Below are positions 9,841-18,440 of a stretch of DNA of 64,000 nucleotides, in pieces; position 1 is the stretch's first letter; every line of letters begins with the position of its first letter. Made by a program: the position numbers and the translations under genes. Source of the stretch: Trematomus loennbergii. Lineage: Eukaryota > Chordata > Actinopteri > Perciformes > Nototheniidae. The stretch covers positions 196,001-260,000 of the forward strand of contig JAAOOA010000264.1 in NCBI GenBank assembly GCA_012861695.1. Direction: 5' to 3'. The notes under the pieces are model-generated. The model was given only the letters and a program-made list of their open reading frames with translations, searched no databases and had not been told where the DNA came from.

Positions 9841-10223
9841 GAGAACCAGGCTGGGGGTCTTGAGGCACAAAATGAGGCCCACTCAGAGTGCTTGGTGAGC
9901 GGATACATTCTTCCATGATTTCCAACAGCCGTATTTTTTCTGAGTCCACCCAAAAACTGGGTTTCTGATTTCGTGCGGAAGGTAGTCTGAAAATGGATGA
10001 ATCTTTTTGACAGAGAAGTGGAAATGAAGCCCAGGGACTTTTTCCCCTTCTCCGTTGTACCAACCATCGGAGAAGGGGAAAAATCGGCCCGAAGCGCCAA
10101 ACACCTGGCCACTACTCCCGTTGGCACTTAGAAAAAATTTCACAATTTTTCAAAACTTCATTTTTGATTATTTTAAGATATAATTAAGCGTTTTCTTCAC
10201 TTTTTTTTTGCTCCACGGGTGGG

Positions 10224-11100
10224 GGCGCCTGGCAGGCCGCCTATGAGCACCCAAATTCGGCCTGGATCATCCAGGATTTGTGGGAAAAAATCCATAAACT
10301 GACTAAATCACCCAGAGAGGTCCCCTACCTAGCCCAAATATATATAATACAAATACATTTAAATAGTAAAAGGTGCACTTGTGCTCTGCATTACCCGGAA
10401 TTTTATTTTCATAGCCCCATGATAGTGATTAAAAATCATTTTCATGGGAAAAAGTGTTAAAACGCCTGATTAAATTATATGCAGGACCCCAGTGAGCTCC
10501 AGACTATGTGCATTGTGTTGGGGAACCATATAAATGATAGAATAAATGCATTCAAATGCAAAAATAATGATTTAAAATCATTTTAGGGGGACAATTGTGG
10601 AGAGGAGCCTGAAAATGACTCTGTTTTAAGATATAATTAAGCGTTTTCTTCACTTTTTTTTGCTTTCCACGGGTGGGGACGCCTGGCAGGCCGCCTAAGA
10701 GCACCCAAATTCGGCCTGGATCATCCAGGATTTGTGGGCAAAGCTCCATAAACTGACTAAATCACCCAGAGAGGTCCCCTTTCTAGCCCAAATATATATA
10801 ATACAAATACATTTAAATAGTAAAAGGTGCACTTGTGCTCTGCATTACCGGGAATTTTATTTTCATAGCCCCATGATAGTGATTAAAAATCATTTTCATG
10901 GGAAAAAGTGTTAAAACGCCTGATTAAATGATATGCAGGACCCCAGTGAGCTCCAGACTATGTGCATTGTGTTGGGGAACCATATAAATGATAGAATACA
11001 TGCATTTAAATGCAAAAATAATGATTTAAATCATTTTAGGGGGACAATTGTGGAGAGGAGCCTGAAAAAGACTCTGCAGCACCCCGGATAACTACCACTT
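10224..11100 (+). repeat. 453-bp monomer family, second block
   Basis: Two copies starting at 10224 and 10677, the second lacking a few bases. Highly similar to 1-400. This marks the start of the second ~10-kb unit. Confidence 0.85.
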
Positions 11101-11159
11101 CATCTGGTTTAAATGTGGTGGTGATAGTGGCATTAACTAGTACCCAGTACTGGGAGAGA

Positions 11160-12040
11160 ACCAGGTTACAGCACATGTCTTTTCGACCCAGGAAAGAGTG
11201 CTCGAAAGCTGGCTACAGCATAGTCACAGTGTGGGGAACATGTTTCAAATGACAGCACACTGCTGCTTGTTGGCAGGCTGACTCACTTCACTGGTCTCAC
11301 ACACACCCAGGGGGGAGAAAGAGGACACATTGACCCAGGAAAGAAGCCTCAAAACACAGGTAAAAGTGTGTTAAACTGTGGGGGAACATGTTTCAAATGA
11401 CAGCACACTGCTGCTTGTTGGCAGGCTGACTCACTTCACTTGTCTCACACACACCCAGGGGGGGGAGAAAGAGGACACATTGACCCAGGAAAGAGTGCTC
11501 GAAAGCTGGCTACAGCATAGTCACAGTGTGGAGGAACATGTTTCAAATGACAGCACACTGCTGCTTGTTGGCAGGCTGACTCACTTCACTGGTCTCACAC
11601 ACACCAGGGGGGAGAAAGAGGACACATTGACCCAGGAAAGAAGCCTCAAAGGTACAGCTAGTACTGTGGGGGAACATGTTTCAAATGACAGCACACTGCT
11701 GCTTGTTGGCAGGCTGACTCACTTCACTTGTCTCACACACACCCAGGGGGGGGAGAAAGAGGACACATTGACCCAGGAAAGAGTGCTCGAAAGCTGGCTA
11801 CAGCATAGTCACAGTGTGGAGGAACATGTTTCAAATGACAGCACACTGCTGCTTGTTGGCAGGCTGACTCACTTCACTGGTCTCACACACACAGCCAGGG
11901 GGGAGAAAGAGGACACATTGACCCAGGAAAGAAGCCTCAAAACACAGGTAAGTACTGTGGGGGAACATGTTTCAAATGACAGCACACTGCTGCTTGTTGG
12001 CAGGCTGACTCACTTCACTTGTCTCACACACACCCAGGGG
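11160..12040 (+). repeat. ~150-bp monomers, second block
   Basis: Six copies of TTTCAAATGACAGCACACTG at alternating spacings of about 130-157 bp, suggesting a two-monomer higher-order unit (GAGTGCTCGAAAGC type and GAAGCCTCAAAA type). Confidence 0.8.
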
Positions 12041-12204
12041 GGAAAGATAACACTTGTACCCAGGAATAAGTCTTTGAAAGGCGGGGAAAAGTTGTTTGAA
12101 ATAGTATAATACCTCCAGGCCGCTTAACTGCACTTTACCACCCAGAAATAATGTTTAAATGGTCGGGGAAAGTATTTTTAAATGTCTGGAAGAGAGTTTT
12201 AGAC

Positions 12205-12311
12205 AGTCATTTTGCACGAAATTATTTAACATAGACGCTCTCCTGAAAATGCACAGAATATGTGCTTTTTCAGGAGACCGTTAATGTTAAATGATTTCTT
12301 GCAAAATGACT
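12205..12311. repeat. 107-bp hairpin (copy 3)
   Basis: Third copy of the palindrome at 908 and 1669. The arms carry two mismatches, so this copy is slightly decayed. Confidence 0.8.
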
Positions 12312-12370
12312 GGCTAAAACCCCGGAATAAATGTTTGAAAAGCTGGGAAAAGTTGTTAAAAATAGGCTGA

Positions 12371-12773
12371 TATCTCCAGGGCGCATCACCAAAAATGTAC
12401 AAGCCAGGGAAGATGCCTGAATCCCGGATACTTTAGGTCTGTCACTTAGGGTGACCGCACCACTCCGACGCTCCCGAGAGCGGACGTCCATTGTTTGCAA
12501 GGCACCTAAGAGGGATAAGGGAATGCTCTGGTTTTCGGACAAAATTAACATGGGATCACTCCCGTCACTGGACGTACTTCGTCTCACTGGAATAGTAACG
12601 GTCATAGTCAATATAAAATCGTCCCCATGTATCCGGCCAATGACGGGAGAGTTTTGAAAGAGACAAAACACTGTTCCATACATTTAAAAACACTTAAACA
12701 ATTAAACAATGTTTACCCCAGGATTCAGGCATCTTCCCTGGCTTGTAAACTGCAGTTATGCGCCTTGGAGGTA
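12371..12773. repeat. Inverted-repeat module, second copy
   Basis: Same arms and loop as 1835-2237, including the loop sequence ACTCCGACGCTCCCGAGAGC. High similarity over about 400 bp. Confidence 0.75.
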
Positions 12774-12844
12774 TTGCACTATTTACAAAATGTATACCCA
12801 GGATTCTGGCCCCTTCCCTGGCTTGTAAACTGCAGTTGTAAAGT

Positions 12845-13660
12845 CTTGTTAGAAACTGGTGAATCTGTTTAAATGCAGGCAGCAGAGACACTGCTTTTAG
12901 CGGGGTCTCAGAGAGCCAGACACCCAGGGTACAGCACCTCGCTGTCTTACCCAGAAAACAGGGCACTGATCAGGGCTAAAGTAATGTTATAAACTGGTGA
13001 ATCTGTTTAAATGCAGGAGACCTCCAGCAGAAGTCCCTAACAGTGGGTCTCTGGTTATTTCACAGCTCCAGGAGAGACCAGGGGAAAATCACCTGTCTGT
13101 GCCCGCTCACAGACCCCCAAAGTACGGACTCATGACCTCCAGCATGGCCTCCTAACAGTGGGACTGTATTTCAGACCTCCAGGGCGGAGACCGTGAAAAT
13201 CACCTCTCTCTGCCCGCTCAAAGAGCACCGAAAGACGGACTAATTACCTCCAGCACCCTGGAGAGCTCCATTGTGAAATATTGCTACTAATCCATAACTT
13301 TTGATAACAAGCTCTGTTCGGTTCAGGCTTTTTCTCTACCCCCCCATTTACACGTACCCCGCATCCAACGGTACCATCGGCGAATCTCTAGGACCTCGGG
13401 GAGCGGAGTTACGGCAGAGGGTCAGATTCTGAAAATACGATTTGAGAAAACAGGGCTCTGATCGGGGCTAAAGTCTTGTTAGAAACTGGTGAATCTGTTT
13501 AAATGCAGGCAGCAGAGACACTGCTTTTAGCAGGGTCTCAGAGAGCCAGACACCCAGGGTACAGCACCTCGCTGTCTTACCCAGAAAACAGGGCTCTGAT
13601 CGGGGCTAAAGTCTTGTTAGAAACTGGTGAATCTGTTTAAATGCAGGAGACCTCCAGCAG
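12845..13660 (+). repeat. ~138-bp, 115-bp and spacer satellites up to the rtcb junction
   Basis: Repeats the order of 3160-3830: TGTTTAAATGCAGGCAGCAG units, one 115-bp unit, the CCATCGGCGAATCTCTAGG spacer, then more ~138-bp units. It ends in GACCTCCAGCAGAAGTCCC, where rtcb exon sequence begins. Confidence 0.8.
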
Positions 13661-13711
13661 AAGTCCCCTATGTGGGGTGGGGTCCAAGGGGGTCATCCCC
13701 ATGGGGGCCAA
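13661..13711 (+). CDS. rtcb: rtcb exon remnant fused to satellite
   Basis: Reads [16 protein letters not shown] after allowing for two extra bases (TATGTGGGGTGGGG). It ends at a good donor (GCCAA|GTAAGA) in the right phase for the next exon. The 5' part of the exon is replaced by satellite. Confidence 0.75.
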
Positions 13712-14831
13712 GTAAGAACAACTCACCTGAGTTTACCTTTTTATACCTGAATTCTCCTGTGTCAAATCCTGTCTGGGACCAGAAGGAGGCCATGGAGATG
13801 GGGGTTTATTGGTCTCTTTGTTACCCCTCTCACCTGTCTCACCTTTCTCTCACCTGTCTCTCTCTCACCTGTCTCACCTTTCTCTCACCTGTCTCTCTCT
13901 CACCTGTCTCTCTCTCACCTGTCTCTCTCTCTCACCTGTCTCTCTCTCTCACCTGTCTCTCTCTCACCTGTCTCTCTCTCTCACCTGTCTCTCTCTCTCA
14001 CCTGTCTCTCACCTGTCTGTCTCACCTGTGTTTAGAGACCCGGAGATGGGGTTTATTGGTCTACGTTACCTGTCTCTCACCTGTCTGTCTCTCATTAGGG
14101 ACCTGGAGGAGGCCCTGGAGATGGGTGTGGACTGGTCTCTATGTTACCTGTCCCACCTGTCTCTCACCTGTCTCTCTCTCACCTGTCTCACCTGTAGGGA
14201 CCTGGGGGTGGACTGGTCTCTATGTTACCTGTCTCTCTCTCACCTGTCTCTCTCTCACCTGTCTCTCTCTCACCTGTAGGGACCTGGAGGAGGCTCTGGA
14301 GATGGGGGTGGACTGGTCTCTATGTTACCTGTCTCTCTCTCACCTGTCTCTCTCTCACCTGTCTCACCTGTATGGACCTGGAGGAGGCCCTGGAGATGGG
14401 GGTGGACTGGTCTCTGAGGGAGGGCTATGCCTGGGCGGAGGATAAGGAGCACTGTGAGGAGAACGGACGGATGCTTCAGGCCGATCCTAACAAGGTGTCG
14501 TCTAAAGCCAAGAGAGAGGCCTTCCTCAGGTACACCCCCCCCTCACCCCCTACCTTATTTACAGGTGTATTCAGTAATTGATTAATAACCGTCCCTCTCT
14601 CTGCAGCTGGGAACTCTGGGAGCTGGAAACCATTACTGTGAGATCCAGGTCGTCGAAGAGATCTACAACGACTACGCAGCCAAGAAGATGGGAATCGACC
14701 ACAAGGGACAAGTGTGTGTGATGATCCACAGCGGGAGCAGGGGGTTAGGACACCAGTGGCCATAGGTACACACACACACAGAGACACAGAGACACACACA
14801 GAGACACACACACACACACACACACACACCA

Positions 14832-14864
<33 letters not shown>

Positions 14865-17078
14865 GACACATACATACAGGACTTCTTCAGTGAGTACACA
14901 CACACACACACTCACACACACACTTTAAAGTAACTCTCCTGGTTGTAGACGCGTTGGTGGCGTTGGTGCCTGAAGATCCTGAATGTCCTCTTCCAATCTG
15001 AGAGTAGCATGCTAACAAAGGTATCCCAACTGTAGCTGTGAACATGACAGGATGTATGATTACCTAGAAGAGCATCAGGACTGTTTGAGGCATATGATAG
15101 CTATGTGATTAACATGATGATTCAGCCTCTATGGAGATAGACATATACAAGCATGCTCATTTCTGACGTGGAGCTAATCTGAAGTAAACATTGAATACTG
15201 CTTTCTATTCCTCCATCTTGTGACTGTGTAACTCCCTCTCTTGGATATCAGCATGTGAAGGACACTGTTCAGGAACTAGTTGATGCTCTGTAGTGATGAC
15301 TACTTCCATTCTGGAGAGGATCACAGATACATGGATCCTGAGATTGAAGCTCAAGCCGGAGACCAGGGAGAGTTTTCTAACATTCCCTAACCCCCCCTCT
15401 CTTTATTTCCAGGCGTTCGCCAAAGTGTTCGTCACGACTCCGGACGACCTCGACATGCCGTGATCTACGACGTTTCTCAAACATCGCCAAAGTGGAGGAG
15501 CACATGGTGGACGACGGGAGGCAGAAAACTCTCCTGATCCATCGCAAGGGGTCCACCCGAGCCTTCCCCCCCCACCACCCCTCATCCCCGTCGACTACCA
15601 GGTCCCTGAACGCATCACACCCGCCTCTTTTTAAAGGGTCTTAACAAGCTGACGGATATTTGTTTCTGTTAATGAGTGTGCTAACGAGTGTCTTCCTCAG
15701 GGTCTTAACGAGGGTCTTAACGAGTGTCTAAACGAGTGTCTTAACGAGGGGTCTTAACAATGAGGGTCTTAAAAACGAGGGTCTGAACGAGGGTCTTAAC
15801 GAGGGTCTTAACAACGAGAGTCTTAACGAGCTGACGGAGAGTTAATTGGTTAATTTATGTTTTGTTTCTGTTTGTGTTTCAGCTCACCGGACAGCCGGTT
15901 CTGATTGGAGGAACGATGGGAACCTGCAGCTACGTCCTGACCGGCACAGAGAAGGGCATGACGGAGACCTTCGGGACCACCTGTCACGGAGCCGTACGAG
16001 ATTTAACTAATTTCATTAATTAGCTTTCTCATAAATTTGATATTTCAGAATTTTAAAAGACTCGGATAATAATGAAAAAAAAATCAGGAAATATTTGTTG
16101 TTTTCTCTCTTAAATGTTCCACTTTAATTATTGTACATTTGTATTCTAGTATATTTAATAATTAATTGATAATTAATTGATCCGTACCTGTGTTGTGTTC
16201 AGGGTCGCGCTCTGTCCCGGGCGAATCTCGCAGAAACATCGGTTTCCAGGACGTTTTGGACAAACTCGCCGATCAAGGAATCGCCATCAGGGTCGCCTCG
16301 CCAAAACTCGTCATGGAGGAGGTGAGGAGGGGTTATTTTTCACATCAGTAATTCAATAGTTTATTGGGTTATTCTTTGTTTGGGTTGTGGCGGCGACTTT
16401 AACATTTCGGGAACATTTTTTGATATTATTTTTGCGACTCAAAGTTGGCACTAAACCTCTTCCTTAACTTTCAAGAAAATAATCTTTTGTTGATTTTCTT
16501 TTGTAATTTAATCAAATATCATAATTTCATTTTTTTCTTTTTTGATACTATTTTCTATTTTAAAATGGGATTTTCTTTTTTACGGAAATGAGATTTTCTA
16601 ACTCTTTATCCTCACCTAACCCTAACCCTTCTCGTATATTTGTTACTTTAATCTTAGATATTATCCACGCTTTCTTAAAATTGTTATTAGTTTAATTTCA
16701 GTATACATTTCTTCTTGACAGATTTGTTATTTATTTTCAATAATCTTTTATTTTTCATCACTTGGCACCAATTGGCTTCCATATCACAATCAAGCAATTT
16801 TATTTTTTAAACTTCCCTCGGAATATCTTTTAGTTTTTTACACTTTGGCATGAATTGGCTTCCGTACTTTGCAAACAATGGATTTCTTTGTTTGTTTTTC
16901 ATCTCTTTGGCATTAATCCTCTTCCATACTATGCAAACACTAAAATATTTTTCTCCCGTGTTTCCTTCAGGCTCCTGAATCGTACAAGAACGTGACGGAC
17001 GTTGTGAACACGTGTCACGACGCAGGAATCAGTCAGAAGGCGATCAAACTGCGACCGATCGCCATCATTAAAGGATGA
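13661..17078 (+). CDS. rtcb: rtcb, RNA-splicing ligase RtcB, 3' half, damaged
   Basis: Encodes the catalytic subunit of the tRNA ligase complex, which joins 2',3'-cyclic-phosphate and 5'-OH RNA ends using GTP and Mn2+ (tRNA exon joining, XBP1 mRNA splicing). Exons seen: 13661-13711, 14374-14529, 14607-14765, a scrap from 14949, 15413-15601, 15883-15993, 16203-16321, 16971-17078. Recognisable: [37 protein letters not shown] (metal site), [23 protein letters not shown], and NTCHDAGIS, whose His corresponds to the guanylylated His. Codons for about 60 residues between the 14949 scrap and 15413 are missing, and everything 5' of 13661 is satellite. At least five exons carry 1-2 base indels. The gene is split by introns, so it is not a processed copy. 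Broken locus or assembly damage; the family call is secure. Confidence 0.85.
13777..14374 (+). repeat. Minisatellite built from the rtcb 3' splice site and exon start
   Basis: Five partial copies of the exon start (GACCTGGAGGAGGCCCTGGA type) begin at 13777, 14036, 14100, 14199 and 14281. They are separated by CTCTCTCACCTGT tracts, and the complete exon follows at 14374. Most copies keep an AG before the exon sequence, and all diverge after TGGTCTCT. Confidence 0.85.
14374..14529 (+). CDS. rtcb: rtcb exon ([18 protein letters not shown]...)
   Basis: The full-length copy of the repeated exon. The acceptor reads CACCTGTAT|GGACC instead of the CACCTGTAG|GGACC of the partial copies, so the AG is lost. 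One base is missing near AAGAGAGAGGCC. The donor CTCAG|GTACAC is intact. Confidence 0.85.
14607..14765 (+). CDS. rtcb: rtcb exon ([14 protein letters not shown]...[10 protein letters not shown])
   Basis: Contains the Asn-His metal/GMP-site pair in GAGNHY and the His of HSGSRGLG. The acceptor CTGCAG and donor ATAG|GTAC are intact. One G is missing in CACCAG(G)TGGCC, shifting the last four codons. Confidence 0.85.
   Translation: MGTLGAGNHYCEIQVVEEIYNDYAAKKMGIDHKGQVCVMIHSGSRGLGHQWP
14766..15412 (+). other. rtcb intronic region with (CA)n and a truncated exon
   Basis: (CA)n-rich tract with GAGACA interruptions at 14766-14910. At 14949 an exon-like start after TTGTAG gives D-A-L-V-A and then leaves the rtcb sequence. 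The ~60-residue stretch ending in SMTFLTRQ is not found anywhere here. Confidence 0.6.
15413..15601 (+). CDS. rtcb: rtcb exon (AFAKVF...[13 protein letters not shown])
   Basis: Contains the metal-site His in PPHHPL. Two bases are missing in GACATG(CA)CGTG and one in GTTTCTCA(C)AAC. Both splice sites are canonical. Confidence 0.85.
15602..15882 (+). repeat. Intronic GTCTTAACGAGG minisatellite
   Basis: About ten degenerate copies of a 13-15 bp unit (GAGGGTCTTAAC) at 15640-15845 within the rtcb intron. No exon is seen. Confidence 0.75.
15883..15993 (+). CDS. rtcb: rtcb exon ([21 protein letters not shown]...)
   Basis: 37 codons with no indel. Reads through [10 protein letters not shown] and [12 protein letters not shown], part of the nucleotide pocket in the family. 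Acceptor TTTCAG and donor GCC|GTACGA. Confidence 0.9.
16203..16321 (+). CDS. rtcb: rtcb exon (GRALSRA...ASPKLVMEE)
   Basis: One A is missing in GCGAA(A)TCTCGC, which breaks AKSRRN. The rest ([20 protein letters not shown]) is intact. Canonical splice sites. Confidence 0.85.
16322..16970 (+). other. rtcb last intron
   Basis: AT-rich, no exon or element seen. It has two and a half TAACCC copies at 16617-16632, too short to mean anything. Confidence 0.7.
16971..17078 (+). CDS. rtcb: rtcb terminal exon
   Basis: [19 protein letters not shown] through [10 protein letters not shown] and a TGA stop. Contains the His that is guanylylated in the family (NTCHDAG). No indel. Confidence 0.92.
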   Translation, partial: APESYKNVTDVVNTCHDAGISQKAIKLRPIAIIKG

Positions 17079-17293
17079 ATACTGCACAACGTTAAAAACT
17101 TTAACCACAAACGGAAGCTCGTTAAGGACAGGAAGCTCGTTAAGGACAGGAAGCTCGTTAAGGACAGGAAGACTTCTGAGCGGGGAAGCAGAAGATACTT
17201 CACTCATTTCTGCAGTCGAATGAATTTTATGTTGAAGAAAGGAATTTAATTTCTAACCTGAAAAGAAAATGTAAAAATGTTCTGTTCATGCCA

Positions 17294-17299
17294 AATAAA
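17294..17299 (+). promoter_or_regulatory. rtcb poly(A) signal
   Basis: AATAAA 216 bp after the stop, the first canonical signal downstream. Confidence 0.6.
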
Positions 17300-18349
17300 A
17301 ATATCACTAAAAGCTGCATTACAGAAACACCTTTAATGTTCCCTTTGTTTGCCTCAATAGCTCCTCGTTAACTCCTCAATATCTCCTCGTTATCTCCTCG
17401 TGATCTCCGATACAGATGAATAATAAACCACTAATAGACAGGGCCTCTTTAATGTGTGGTGATTAGTCAGACGCTGTAGATACAGATGAATAATAACTCC
17501 CTCCTCATGACTCTCTCAGTCATATCTCCAGGTTGTGGGAAAGACTTCCTGTTCTCAGATCTGTTCTGAAGAGCTGATGTCCTCTGAAGGAAAGCGCTGA
17601 GCAGAAGAAACTGAAGCATGCAGAGAGTTTCACCGTTTATTTGATTGAACATAGAAGATAATCTCTGTGATCTCTGTTGATATCTGATCTCAGGTCTGTG
17701 TGCAGGCTTCATTTATTCACATGTTCTCATCATTATACGTCTTTCTCCATGTTCCCTCATTATATCTAACCTGATTGACCTCTTCATATATATCAGACCC
17801 TTCCTCTCCAATTACACTTTCTTATCAATTCAGACAAATGTTTAAATTCATTATTTAAAATTAATATTCCTTTGGTTTAAAACGGAGAAAAACTCTTTTC
17901 AAATAAGCAAAGAATAAGCAAAGTTGTAAAATAAGCAAAATCCTTAATTATACAAAAGATATGCAAAAGTTTTAAGAACAGAGTTTTGGTAAATTCTTAT
18001 AAAACAAACAAGAAAACTGTTTAAGATAAAAAAATAGGTACAAAATAAATGTTTGATCATTTGTCGAGAACAAAATGTAATTTTTTTTTTCTGAACATCA
18101 AATCAAACCTGAAGTTTATTTAACTACAAAACTCAATCTTCCTAAAATCAAGCAAAAACTCTAAAATGCTAAAGTCAGACATTTTGAGAAAAAGTCGGAC
18201 ATTTTGAGAAAATGTTAAAATGTTGAGAACATTTTAAAATTTAGAACATTTTGAGAACATTTTGAAAAGTATCTCAGAGCAGGGGCTGAATGATCCTATG
18301 CTTTATACGATGGGATCAGCTAGATATATGTGAGTGTCGGGAGGAGCTG
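17300..18349. other. Convergent intergenic region
   Basis: Between the 3' ends of rtcb (+) and the SRCR receptor gene (-). AT-rich, with a few CTCCTCGTTATCTC repeats at 17360-17410 like those at 61.9 kb, and GAACATTTTGAG repeats at 18190-18265. No gene seen. Confidence 0.6.
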
Positions 18350-18440
18350 CTACTCTTCCTCTGCAGGAACAGCCAGGATCACTTCCTGCAGCTCCATGTC
18401 CTCCTGTCTGTCAGGCTGCCCCTGGTGGCCTGCAGAGGCA
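18350..18440 (-). CDS. SRCR receptor cytoplasmic tail (probable last exon)
   Basis: On the minus strand one frame reads [19 protein letters not shown] then AVPAEEE and a TAG stop at 18350-18352. This is acidic and tail-like. The join to the transmembrane exon (phase 0) is not in frame with the obvious CTGCAG acceptor, so the boundary is uncertain. Confidence 0.45.

Larger units (their letters stand above)
1..13660. repeat. Complex satellite block, about 1.3 units of a ~10-kb repeat carrying a tyrosine recombinase gene
   Basis: Seen: an ordered series of repeat families (453-bp monomers, ~150-bp CACACACCCAGGGG monomers, a long hairpin, an inverted module, 115-bp and ~138-bp monomers) occupies 1-4400 and recurs in the same order at 10224-13660. 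Matching landmarks are displaced by about 10-11 kb (module 1835 to 12371; GGGACTGTATTTCAGACCTCC near 3179 and 13162). The recombinase gene sits between the two series. Inference: this is either a macrosatellite with one gene per ~10-kb unit, or one mobile element with several-kb direct terminal repeats. The block starts outside the window and stops abruptly inside an rtcb exon. Confidence 0.7.

Noticed and set aside
16617..16632. Telomere-like TAACCC repeats
   Set aside because: Only about two and a half copies, expected by chance in AT-rich intron sequence.
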